From Thermoplasmata archaeon (GTDB taxonomy: Archaea > Thermoplasmatota > B47-G6 > B47-G6B > 47-G6), in the NCBI GenBank assembly GCA_003663565.1, contig QMTT01000029.1, forward strand, positions 1 through 7,635: 7,635 nucleotides of DNA. Reading direction: 5' to 3'. The notes beneath the pieces were generated by a model that saw only the letters and a list, made by a program, of their open reading frames with translations, did not search any database and was not told the origin of the DNA. Position 1 is the first letter of the stretch; every line of letters starts with the position of its first letter. Of the stretch, positions 1-7,624 are shown one piece after another. The position numbers and the translations under genes were made by a program.

Positions 1-558
1 GATCACGTCCCGGTAACGAACTACTTCAGCCATTCAAGTCAAGGTAGCACTCACGAGAACATACAGGCCATGGAGTACCAAGAAGGCTCTCATACACCGT
101 ACGACTCATCTTGGGGTGCCACAGTCAAGAATGGTCGCAACGATGGCTCAGCCCATAAATTGGCGGTCATGGATATGATACTAGATGGCGACCACGATAG
201 GCACTACGGAAGTATGCTGGGGAGAAACGGCAAGATAGTTAATATCGACAACGACGATTCTCTCAAGTACGACGGAGATACGGCTGTGTATCCAAGTCAT
301 TTCGAAGATTTCCAAAACGGCCTGGGACAAGTTGAAGAGGGTATGGGTGGAGATCTCATGCACATCAATGCCGTACAGTGGCTGGCTCAATTAAATTCAA
401 GAGACTTGATTGCTCAGATGAATCACGCTGGGGTAGATAAAGATAAAATCAAAGAGGCTCTGAAAAGATTGAAAGTCATTCAGAGTCAAGTGTCCGGTAA
501 GTCGTTAAGTCAGTTGCATGACTTGATTTACCCAAAAAGAAAGGTGGTAGCTGAGTAA
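1..558 (+). CDS. Kinase-fold protein (PI3/4-kinase/HipA-like), 5' end outside window
   Basis: The frame is open from base 1, so this is a partial gene; the first ATG (position 70) is internal, because the residues before it already fit the fold. Window codons 3-7 (VPVT) and 25-29 (EYQEG) match the end of the N-lobe and the hinge of atypical kinases. A helix HKLAVMDMI leads into the catalytic loop DHDRHYGSML (nt 190-219), with presumed catalytic Asp at codon 66. Then NGKIVNIDND (nt 229-255) corresponds to the DFG-type metal-binding segment, with Asp at codon 83. The remaining 100 residues are mostly helical, as expected for a C-lobe. In PI3/4-kinases and HipA the loop reads DRHxxN; here the Asn position is Ser (codon 71). 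The substrate is unknown: protein or small-molecule phosphorylation are both possible. The gene ends in TAATG, overlapping the next start by one base. Fold assignment is fairly secure; activity is not. Confidence 0.75.
   Translation, partial: DHVPVTNYFSHSSQGSTHENIQAMEYQEGSHTPYDSSWGATVKNGRNDGSAHKLAVMDMILDGDHDRHYGSMLGRNGKIVNIDNDDSLKYDGDTAVYPSHFEDFQNGLGQVEEGMGGDLMHINAVQWLAQLNSRDLIAQMNHAGVDKDKIKEALKRLKVIQSQVSGKSLSQLHDLIYPKRKVVAE
540..547 (+). promoter_or_regulatory. Ribosome binding site for the 201-residue protein
   Basis: AAAGGTGG is an imperfect Shine-Dalgarno with 10 bases between it and the ATG at 558. It lies inside the end of the kinase gene. It favours the start at 558 over the in-frame ATG at 576, which has no purine-rich stretch at a usable distance. 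The TAATG junction also permits reinitiation by the terminating ribosome. Confidence 0.5.
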
Positions 559-1163
559 TGGAATTGCACGTAATAATGTCATCATACAGTGAATTACCTC
601 TGGCCGAAATCAGGACGGATGGAATTAACATCGACTGGGTTTTAGATAACACCGACGGTAAATTGTCGCGCATGGCTGGCGGGGACTTTTCCAGATTAAA
701 ATTTATTGTCGATAAGTCACACCACCTGACTATGAAAACCCCGGACGGAGCAACACCAGGCATCCTAAGGTATTCGCTGGAGAATGGCGATATCGTCGAG
801 ATAACGACCGACGGAAAAACAGCTCTATTGAATGGCAAGATACTACCCGAAGATGAGAAAATGGGCTTGATGTCAGCACTAGGATCTGGCAAGATAAAAA
901 TCAAGAACAAGGCCGATATCGAAAGGCCTTTGCCAATAACACCTAGGGCTACCAAATCATATAAAAAACCTGCTCCACAGAAGATGGATAGCAGGGTCCA
1001 TAAGTCAATAGCCAAGGTGCATAAGAAAAAAAGGGATAGCGAGTCGACTAATAGCAGACACTCGGACAAGAAAATAGATGCCGTCGATTTCACCGGCACC
1101 AGCTGCCCAGATTTTGGTAGGCAGTTATTATATCTTTTGAAGTATGGAGAAGATGATGCCTGA
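558..1163 (+). CDS. Hypothetical protein with basic C-terminal half
   Basis: I do not recognise this 201-residue protein (about 22 kDa). Residues 10-110 look like a compact, beta-rich domain: alternating hydrophobic stretches such as LKFIVD, ILRYSLENGDIVEI and TALLNGKIL, separated by Gly/Asp turns (TDG, NGD, PDG). Residues 112-172 are low-complexity and strongly basic (20 Lys/Arg against 6 Asp/Glu, with a KKKR cluster and a Pro-rich part). They are probably disordered and suited to binding nucleic acid or an acidic partner. The last 25 residues, with QLLYLLKYGEDDA, probably form a short helix. There is no signal peptide or membrane segment. The gene overlaps the kinase by one base upstream and the giant gene by eight bases downstream, so the three are likely co-translated. 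A role as partner or adaptor of one neighbour is inferred only from position and charge. That it is a real gene is supported by the tight overlaps and the exclusive use of this frame. Confidence 0.8.
   Translation: MELHVIMSSYSELPLAEIRTDGINIDWVLDNTDGKLSRMAGGDFSRLKFIVDKSHHLTMKTPDGATPGILRYSLENGDIVEITTDGKTALLNGKILPEDEKMGLMSALGSGKIKIKNKADIERPLPITPRATKSYKKPAPQKMDSRVHKSIAKVHKKKRDSESTNSRHSDKKIDAVDFTGTSCPDFGRQLLYLLKYGEDDA
1146..1151 (+). promoter_or_regulatory. Shine-Dalgarno that decides the start of the giant gene
   Basis: Four in-frame ATGs occur at 1144, 1153, 1156 and 1165. GGAGAA lies 6 bases (counting from the end of GGAG) before the ATG at 1156 and would be too close to 1153. No comparable motif precedes 1144. 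The 1165 ATG is about 15 bases away. The start at 1156 is therefore preferred. Confidence 0.55.
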
Positions 1164-4100
1164 TATGAGTGATAATTTTGACGTTGATCAGATACTGGAC
1201 GATTCCGATTCCCAGTCCGACCACTTGCACGGCGTGGTTCAGAGTAAGATGCAGACGCCTTTCGGTGACTGGGATTATTCAGACCGGGAGCACATTAGTA
1301 AGCTAGCTAGTCACCCGAATGTCAATACCGACCATTTATCTAAGCTGTATAGTCATATGATGCCCCAAGATCAGGCCCAAGATGGAACTGAAAGTCTAGG
1401 TTATCGAGGCGACACGGCATTTGATTCAATTTTTAGTAGTAGTAAGGCATCATCTGCCGACGCCGAAGACTTCATTAAAAGAGTTTGGAAGGATTCTACT
1501 TCTAGAGATAACGACGCCCACATAACAGCTTCTAAGGTTGGAGGTGTATCTGTTGATTTACTGAAGGATATTACCGATAAGGCCCTTAATGACCCTGAAA
1601 TGAATTCAGTTCCTAAGTACGCCCTACCATCTTCTTTTTTACATAACGTGTTGGCATCCCGTCCTATGCCGGAGCCGCAAGCTGGCAATCTTAATGCCGG
1701 GCAAATAGCAAGCAATAAGCATGTCAAGAAGATAGATTCATTATTCCTGGGTGGCATAATAAGAGCAGAGCACTCCCCCGAAGAACTAGATAAAACTGTT
1801 GGTATTCTCACCGGAGTTGATCAACCATACGGTATGGTCAAGGATGATGTTCTTAGCGCAGCATCAAATCTCATATCTAGGAATAAAAACCTAACATCTA
1901 CGCAGATTGAGCAATTATTTGAACATCATAAGGATGCCGATGGTGGCTATTATAATGATGGAATAGCTAGATCCGTATTCAGTCACGATAACGTATCGCC
2001 GGATCTAGCAAGCAAAGTGGCTTTAAGTGCAACCAGTTACGATGCGAAACATAGAGTCGAAGCCATTTCCAGCCCAGTTCTACCTCAAGAAACTGTTGAT
2101 AGGTTGATATCTGATTTTGACCCAGAAAGCCCAGATATGCTCAGCGGGAGTAGTTATTACGGAACGTCGACACTTCAGGCGCTAGTCGGAAATCCAAACG
2201 TATCTGAGCAGACACTGACAAAGATTTACGAAAAAGGTCGCCAAGCAGACCAAAAAGCCGTAATTCAGACATCAAAAGCCCCAGCTAGCTTGATAGAAGA
2301 TTACTGGTCTAAAAGGGATAAGAAATCTGATTCCACAAAATACATGATCAATAGCGTGCAAAACGTACCACCTTCAGTTCTGTCTGATATTGTAGGTAAA
2401 AATAAAAATCAAGCATTGTCTATAGAAGCATTGCAGCACAAAAATGCGGATATTTCCGTAGTTGAAGCCGGCCTTAAGCGACGTGCGGCAAAAGTTCAAG
2501 AAGCTGCGGCCAAGCACCCACTTGTAGCTGAAAAGCAAATGACCGAGAGATTAGCTGACGGAAGAATGTCTGCCAGTAGTTTTCTTTTTGATAGTTCAGT
2601 GAGAAAAACCGCCGGAGATATCACCAGCGGTCACGTCGAAGTAATTGACGCCCAATATAAAGATAAAGAGTTTTCTGATTATAAATCCGACGACTTCAGG
2701 GTCAAGCGATGGCTGGCAACTGACGCATTAGTGGACTCCGACACTAGAAATAGGAATAAAAGCGAAATAGTATCCTTGTTTAGGGATCACGTAGGTGATG
2801 GAAATCGCATTAATGACTATAGCTCTCACGGCTCTCTCGCCAGCTCGGTGAGAACTATGGCAACGGAGGGTGACGTAGACTCACAGGAAGCTGTCTTAGC
2901 AAAGCCTGGCATTCTTAGTTCGATTGATCTGAGTGCCGACGGACTTACGGGAGACTTCTTAGGAAAAGCTTTAGATAAGTTTCGCGACATGCACGAAAAC
3001 TCCGCTGAAGATAGATACGGTGATAAGGTATTTGGCGCTATTCAGTTGGAAAACAAGCAGACGGCCATATTAACTAACCCCAACCTTTCGCAGGAAGCAT
3101 TTGATAGCGTCACCGATTCAGATTATTTTTCCGACGATAGTTCAGCTAGATCAAGTAGTTACACGTCTTGGGGAGTCGATAGGGACTCTATCTCTACAAT
3201 TTTTGACAGCAGGCATAAAGATTCTTCGGATGACGAAAAGCAAGAAGACTTCCGAAGAGTTTTGGACATGAACAATCCAATGGCGGATTATGCCGTAGCT
3301 TTGAGTAATTCTGCGCCAAAAGATGAGTGGAATAAAGCATTTAGTAGGCTCGATGCCGAAAAAAAGCTAAACATCATGCAAAATGGCAAAGAATTCTTCA
3401 GGTACGAGGACCTAAGCGACAGCGCACATTCTGACCTAATTTGGGGTAGAAGTAATTTTGGTGCTAATCAGAAGCTTCAGGAGGCTTCGATAAACGCAAT
3501 GGATTACTCTAATCCAGCCCATACTGCGGCACTATCAAACATGATTGATTACGTGCATAGCCAGGAAGACCCCATCTTTACTGATGGGTTTATGCCAGCT
3601 AAGCAACTAGCTGAGGCGATTACCGAAAGAAGTGATTTTGATTCCATTGTCGGCACAGATCAATACGACGACTTAATGAGAACTTCCTTGAGAGTCAGTG
3701 ATCAATTAGGTGTTAACTTAGCAATTAAAAGAGCTTGGGGTGAGGACAAGGACGCAGAGTTTAGTGATAAAGTCGGAAAACTAAAAGGTATTATCGAGTC
3801 ATCATCTGGGGGTGATCAAGAATCTACTAACCTAAAATGGCACACAGCCGTAGAACAAGGTCTCGGAAAGAGTGATAAAAGTGGATCTTTAGATTTTTTG
3901 TATAATTTACCCGGCGATGCCGAAAATGATTATCTCGTAAGGTCGGCTGGACTATCTAAGGGTATTTTTAGCTACGACGTGAAAATAGGAGCTGCCTTCG
4001 AAAGCGCCGACTCGTATGGCGACGTCCTCGCTGGCTTAACTCAAGGGGAGGAAGCTAACAGTTTCATTCATAAAACCTTGGAGTCGGAAAAGCTAACCCC

Positions 4101-7100
4101 AGAGATAGCGAAGAAGGCGGTTAATGCTATGCTGTCAACGACTTTTATACCGCCAAATGAGTATAATAAATACGGCAATTCAAAAATGTCCGACAGCTCC
4201 CTAGAGGCTGGCATGGTAAATATCAGAAAATCGGTAGACGATCTGTCCGCTAGCGGTAACCATAATCTGATACCAAGAATGGCGATGTCAGTTGATAACG
4301 CCTCGTATTCATTTAAAATTACCAAAGCAAATCAGAAGAAGATGGTCAAGGCGGTGGTCAGTCAAATCAATGAAACACCACACCTAACCGATTCAGAAAG
4401 AAATTCAGTAAAATACAAACTCCATTCTACTTTTGAGACATATAATAATGCCGACATGTTGCCAGCATCTGTTATGGGTGACGTCGCCAAAAATGTCGTA
4501 AAAGATGGTGATGTAGATACGATGGTTGATATGATCAATGAGATGACGAGCCCACCCGCAGCGGTCACTAAAGCTATCGCGGGGTATATGGCAAAGCCGG
4601 ACGTGCTAACTACCGACCAGGTTTTGCAGTTTTCCTCATTGGCTAAAAATGATACCACATCTTACAGTCAAACTAAGGCTATTACTGATGCTATGGCGAC
4701 CAGAGCGGAAGCTAATCCAGAGGATGCGGCTGAATTGCACAGCAAGATTATCCAAGTAGCTGGCGACCTGTCGAAATCAAACAAAGAAACTAAAAGGTTG
4801 CACGGTGTTGGATTAGTAAATGATTACCTAAATAGCGATGACGAAGACTTAAAAGGTCGAGCCACTCATCAGGCACTGAGAGTTTTAAAGTCACTTGAGA
4901 TTCCTATGGGAGATAAGGTTGCGACATTTTTGAACATGCCAACCAGTCTTTCGGCAGACCACGAGCACACATTAGATAAGCTTGCCGGATCTCAGTTCGA
5001 GAAGGCACTTGTAAATAACGAAGAAGTTCTTCTAGACTCAACTCATGGGTGGAAACTAGACGCAATCATCAGTAACGCAATAATGTTTACCCCCAACACA
5101 GCAGAGGTGATAAGCGACAGAGTCTTATCTGACGATAAATTTGACATGATGCACAGAAGTGAATTGGCTGAAAAATTAATGGATAATGGTAGCATCCCAG
5201 GCGAAACCCAGATGAAGGTTTTTAATTCATTAGATCCAGCCAACAAGTTCCACAATATCTCAAATACCTCCAGCGATTACAATTTTACCATTACCGGTCA
5301 CTGGAGAGGTCTTTCTGATTCAGTGGATTATGTAGATAGTCAGTGGGAGTCCGCGATGGAATCAGCTGACACCGAAGCTGAATCATACGGACAGGTCCTA
5401 TCTAATCTAACCAAACTTAATGGAGTTCTGGAGAGAAGTCGGGCATTTACTGAAGACAGAGGCACTGTAGAGGCCGCCGAGGCAGTAGATAGCTATATTG
5501 AAAAAGCTTCCGGCATTGCCACGAAGATGCACTCGCGAATGATGTCCAGAATAGAGAATAGCCCCGAAGAGATAGGGTCTGACGAGTTCGGCTCCTATAT
5601 CGGTGGCCTAAGGAATTTCCAGCATTCTTTTATTTCCAGCCGAGAACTAGGTAGTTCCTCCATGGAAACTCTATCTATAACTAACGCAACCAAAGACGCG
5701 ATGGAAGCATATGCATCCAAGCACGGTGAAGAGAAAGCGCTAAAAGATTCGGGCTTCAGAGATATGGAGATGGTTACTGACGCATACGCTGATCACCTTT
5801 CCAGGTGGACGGGATTGTCAGAGATTAACGATCGTCAATGGTCTGATGCTATGTCTCGGTCGCCGGAAATAGCCTTTTTGCTAGATAACAGATCTCACAT
5901 ACCAATGGAAGCCATCGACGCCGTAGATATTGAGGCGATAGCCGCTCAGGGGTCGGAAGCAACAACCAACTTATTAGTTTCTGCTCAAAGATGGTCGGAA
6001 AAAATAAAGGTCGAGGATCACGCCAGTATGGTGGACTTTTCCGAAAAACTAATGCCGCACCTAGACTTTGCCAATGAAAGTGCGGATATATGTATTTTCT
6101 ACCAGAATATGGCGGAGACCGTAGGCGATAAAATGTCATTCGATCAGCTAGATCAGGTGATGGAGCAACTAGGCGACAAGACCTCATACAGTTTACTTAA
6201 ATCAGCTGCTTCTTCCGGTGCGGGTGGCGAGATGGCCCTAAATAAGGCCGTCAGTCAAAGCATCGAAGATAATATGTTGGGTTTTCCCGATTATGGCCGA
6301 ACCGCTAAATTTACGCCGGATCACATCAGTCAGTTGATGCCATCAATACTGTCACTGACAGATAGGTATCAAAAAACAAAACTTCTTCAAATACTGGCAG
6401 ACAATCAGAGCTTAGATTCTAATAGTTTGAGATCCATGTACAGCTCTTTGGACTCCCAAGATTCATTTAACACAAGCCAGGTAGTGTCGAATATAATGGA
6501 GCATGCCAACGTAGATTTTGACCTGTTTCATCAGATCTACTCTGACACTCAAGATAAGTACGGCGATGGTATTTTCCGCACCGGAGAATCATTCAACCCA
6601 GCTTTCAAGAATCGGCGTTTCGGTGGAAAACTGTTTCGCGACCAGCCAGTGTCGATACCAAAAGAACAGCCAGATACCGTAAATAGAGATCCTAGCTCTT
6701 TAATTTATAGTGTAGAGCACTCTAAAGATAAGCAGGCACTTAGGGACGCGGTCCAGATTCTTCCATCAGAAGGCATAAACTACGGAAAATTCAAGAAAAT
6801 CAATAAGAAGTTGGCGGAAAATAAGGCTGTCAAAGAGGTTTTCATGAACGCTAAAAAGCAAGTGGCTATGCCAGAAGATCTTTCTAGGGCTATCGAAAAA
6901 GCTGGAGGAGACTTTCACATAACATATTCAACGTGGGATGGTGCCCAACGACACAGCTCAGCCTCTAACCTAGTTATGCAATTAAATACCGGCGAGCACA
7001 TGGAAGCTCAACTTAAGGAAGACCCTAAATTATGGAGCTTTTTCCAGATGGTGCAGGCCGCCGCTAACCAAACCAACGACGGCGGAGTCGGATCTCACCC

Positions 7101-7608
7101 AACCACACCACACTGTGCGGGTTGGACTAGACTAGATACCACGGGCGGAAAAGAAGGTTGGGTTATCGAAGAGTTGCAGTCAGATTTTGCCGGCGGACTA
7201 AGACAAGAAATAAAAAATATCAAGAGTAGCCACCCAGAAGGTCTTAAGTTGGATGGAGAATTCTACCACCCAGACGAGATGGACGTTCATTCGAAAAAGA
7301 TAGAAAAAATTGTCCAGGGTTGGCACGAGGCCGCTATGAAGGGACTTCAGGAACTGGCTCGTCGGCAGGGAGTTAAAACGCTGTTTTTGCACGGAGAGGG
7401 TGTACGATCTGTAATGTCATTTGGTGATTACGGAGACAGTGATCGACCTAATCCAGTTTGGATGCAGCATATGTATAGTAAGTGGCCAAAAAAGAACGGC
7501 TGGGATGAATGCGACTATACAGATTACCCTAGCTACGACCGATCAACAAAAACTGGCGCTGAGACAAAGCCGGCAAAAACCCAATGCTGGAAGATAGACT
7601 TATCCTAA
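1156..7608 (+). CDS. Giant helical-repeat protein with C-terminal polyvalent-protein-type domain
   Basis: A single uninterrupted frame of 2,150 residues (about 235 kDa), numbered here from the ATG at 1156; 1144 would add four residues. Residues 1-40 are acidic and polar. From about 45 to 1800 the sequence is almost entirely short amphipathic helices with motifs of the type NPNVSxxxLxxI (Pro at 54, 347, 642), typical of an alpha solenoid resembling HEAT or leucine-rich-repeat-variant repeats. Residues 650-695 form a Ser/Asp-rich, probably disordered insertion. Residues 1801-1845 are a linker. Residues 1850-2150 form a distinct domain (listed separately). There is no signal peptide, membrane segment or coiled coil of note. 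The first Cys is residue 1646. Size, solenoid and terminal domain fit large polyvalent proteins of phages, some of which are packaged in the virion; virion location here is inference. It overlaps the preceding gene by eight bases and is followed after 17 bases by another strong ribosome site. No catalytic function can be named. Confidence 0.85.
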   Translation: MPDMSDNFDVDQILDDSDSQSDHLHGVVQSKMQTPFGDWDYSDREHISKLASHPNVNTDHLSKLYSHMMPQDQAQDGTESLGYRGDTAFDSIFSSSKASSADAEDFIKRVWKDSTSRDNDAHITASKVGGVSVDLLKDITDKALNDPEMNSVPKYALPSSFLHNVLASRPMPEPQAGNLNAGQIASNKHVKKIDSLFLGGIIRAEHSPEELDKTVGILTGVDQPYGMVKDDVLSAASNLISRNKNLTSTQIEQLFEHHKDADGGYYNDGIARSVFSHDNVSPDLASKVALSATSYDAKHRVEAISSPVLPQETVDRLISDFDPESPDMLSGSSYYGTSTLQALVGNPNVSEQTLTKIYEKGRQADQKAVIQTSKAPASLIEDYWSKRDKKSDSTKYMINSVQNVPPSVLSDIVGKNKNQALSIEALQHKNADISVVEAGLKRRAAKVQEAAAKHPLVAEKQMTERLADGRMSASSFLFDSSVRKTAGDITSGHVEVIDAQYKDKEFSDYKSDDFRVKRWLATDALVDSDTRNRNKSEIVSLFRDHVGDGNRINDYSSHGSLASSVRTMATEGDVDSQEAVLAKPGILSSIDLSADGLTGDFLGKALDKFRDMHENSAEDRYGDKVFGAIQLENKQTAILTNPNLSQEAFDSVTDSDYFSDDSSARSSSYTSWGVDRDSISTIFDSRHKDSSDDEKQEDFRRVLDMNNPMADYAVALSNSAPKDEWNKAFSRLDAEKKLNIMQNGKEFFRYEDLSDSAHSDLIWGRSNFGANQKLQEASINAMDYSNPAHTAALSNMIDYVHSQEDPIFTDGFMPAKQLAEAITERSDFDSIVGTDQYDDLMRTSLRVSDQLGVNLAIKRAWGEDKDAEFSDKVGKLKGIIESSSGGDQESTNLKWHTAVEQGLGKSDKSGSLDFLYNLPGDAENDYLVRSAGLSKGIFSYDVKIGAAFESADSYGDVLAGLTQGEEANSFIHKTLESEKLTPEIAKKAVNAMLSTTFIPPNEYNKYGNSKMSDSSLEAGMVNIRKSVDDLSASGNHNLIPRMAMSVDNASYSFKITKANQKKMVKAVVSQINETPHLTDSERNSVKYKLHSTFETYNNADMLPASVMGDVAKNVVKDGDVDTMVDMINEMTSPPAAVTKAIAGYMAKPDVLTTDQVLQFSSLAKNDTTSYSQTKAITDAMATRAEANPEDAAELHSKIIQVAGDLSKSNKETKRLHGVGLVNDYLNSDDEDLKGRATHQALRVLKSLEIPMGDKVATFLNMPTSLSADHEHTLDKLAGSQFEKALVNNEEVLLDSTHGWKLDAIISNAIMFTPNTAEVISDRVLSDDKFDMMHRSELAEKLMDNGSIPGETQMKVFNSLDPANKFHNISNTSSDYNFTITGHWRGLSDSVDYVDSQWESAMESADTEAESYGQVLSNLTKLNGVLERSRAFTEDRGTVEAAEAVDSYIEKASGIATKMHSRMMSRIENSPEEIGSDEFGSYIGGLRNFQHSFISSRELGSSSMETLSITNATKDAMEAYASKHGEEKALKDSGFRDMEMVTDAYADHLSRWTGLSEINDRQWSDAMSRSPEIAFLLDNRSHIPMEAIDAVDIEAIAAQGSEATTNLLVSAQRWSEKIKVEDHASMVDFSEKLMPHLDFANESADICIFYQNMAETVGDKMSFDQLDQVMEQLGDKTSYSLLKSAASSGAGGEMALNKAVSQSIEDNMLGFPDYGRTAKFTPDHISQLMPSILSLTDRYQKTKLLQILADNQSLDSNSLRSMYSSLDSQDSFNTSQVVSNIMEHANVDFDLFHQIYSDTQDKYGDGIFRTGESFNPAFKNRRFGGKLFRDQPVSIPKEQPDTVNRDPSSLIYSVEHSKDKQALRDAVQILPSEGINYGKFKKINKKLAENKAVKEVFMNAKKQVAMPEDLSRAIEKAGGDFHITYSTWDGAQRHSSASNLVMQLNTGEHMEAQLKEDPKLWSFFQMVQAAANQTNDGGVGSHPTTPHCAGWTRLDTTGGKEGWVIEELQSDFAGGLRQEIKNIKSSHPEGLKLDGEFYHPDEMDVHSKKIEKIVQGWHEAAMKGLQELARRQGVKTLFLHGEGVRSVMSFGDYGDSDRPNPVWMQHMYSKWPKKNGWDECDYTDYPSYDRSTKTGAETKPAKTQCWKIDLS
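1879..2538 (+). repeat. Protein-level tandem helical repeats, period about 27 residues
   Basis: This segment of the giant protein shows its clearest internal periodicity. Equivalent positions in the turn before a helix fall at residues 245, 279, 308, 348, 375, 403, 430 and 456. The last five are spaced 27, 28, 27 and 26 apart. Examples are NKNLTSTQIEQLF, HDNVSPDLASKV, NPNVSEQTLTKIY, VQNVPPSVLSDIV and HKNADISVVEAGL. The pattern is a polar [NH]xN turn, a small/Pro position, then a helix with hydrophobics every 3-4 residues, followed by a second helix. The DNA itself is not repetitive, so the repeats are old and diverged. Confidence 0.6.
6694..7605 (+). other. C-terminal domain of the giant protein with SxWxGAQRH and EELQSD motifs
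   Basis: This encodes residues 1847-2150. A helical lead-in (about 1850-1915) is followed by FHITYSTWDGAQRH (1920-1933), then HPTTPHCAGWTRLDT (1981-1995), GWVIEELQSD (2001-2010), a helix WHEAAMKGLQELARRQGV, LFLHGEG (2076-2082) and a closing YSKWPKKNGW and CWKIDL. From memory, the order 'GWxRxD..., E[EI][IL]QSD, helix, GxxxLxxxxGE, PKKxGF' matches a domain common in very large polyvalent phage proteins (EEIQSD version); its biochemical function is not established as far as I know. Three of the protein's four Cys are here (1987, 2119, 2144), with His 1981 and 1986 adjacent to the first. An enzymatic role is plausible from the conserved polar motifs but unproven. Confidence 0.6.
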
Positions 7609-7618
7609 TATTGATAAG
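7599..7618 (+). repeat. Short inverted repeat at the end of the giant gene
   Basis: CTTATC (7599-7604) and GATAAG (7613-7618) form a perfect 6-base stem around an 8-base loop that contains the TAA stop codon. The stem is AT-rich and not followed by a T-run, so it is unlikely to be an intrinsic terminator. It could modulate access to the ribosome site just downstream, or be chance. Confidence 0.3.
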
Positions 7619-7624
7619 GCAAAA

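Noticed and set aside
70..72. ATG at 70 as the true start of the kinase-like gene
   Set aside because: The frame is open back to base 1, the 23 upstream codons fit the kinase fold (VPVT), there is no Shine-Dalgarno before it, and starting here would remove the whole N-lobe.
909..931. Cluster of palindromes (AAGGCC...GGCCTT stem, CGATATCG, AAAGGCCTTT)
   Set aside because: It is a short stem within a coding region, without a T-run or gene boundary nearby; most likely chance codon composition.
476..1099. A 207-codon open frame on the - strand opposite the 201-residue gene, and a 136-codon one at 1401-1811
   Set aside because: They lie antisense to better-supported genes with overlapping starts and stops, show no recognisable domain, and their hydrophobic character is what antisense of polar codons produces.
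541..1163. Programmed frameshifting to fuse the three genes
   Set aside because: No heptameric slippery sequence is seen at either junction, and each gene has its own ATG and a plausible ribosome site.
4132..4167. Promoter-like TATAAT at 4162 with a weak -35-like CTGTCA at 4132
   Set aside because: The spacer is 24 bases, far from the usual 17, it sits inside the giant gene, and no downstream gene starts there.
7599..7618. Inverted repeat as a transcription terminator
   Set aside because: The stem has only six AT-rich pairs, there is no T-tract, and a strong ribosome site for another gene follows within a few bases.
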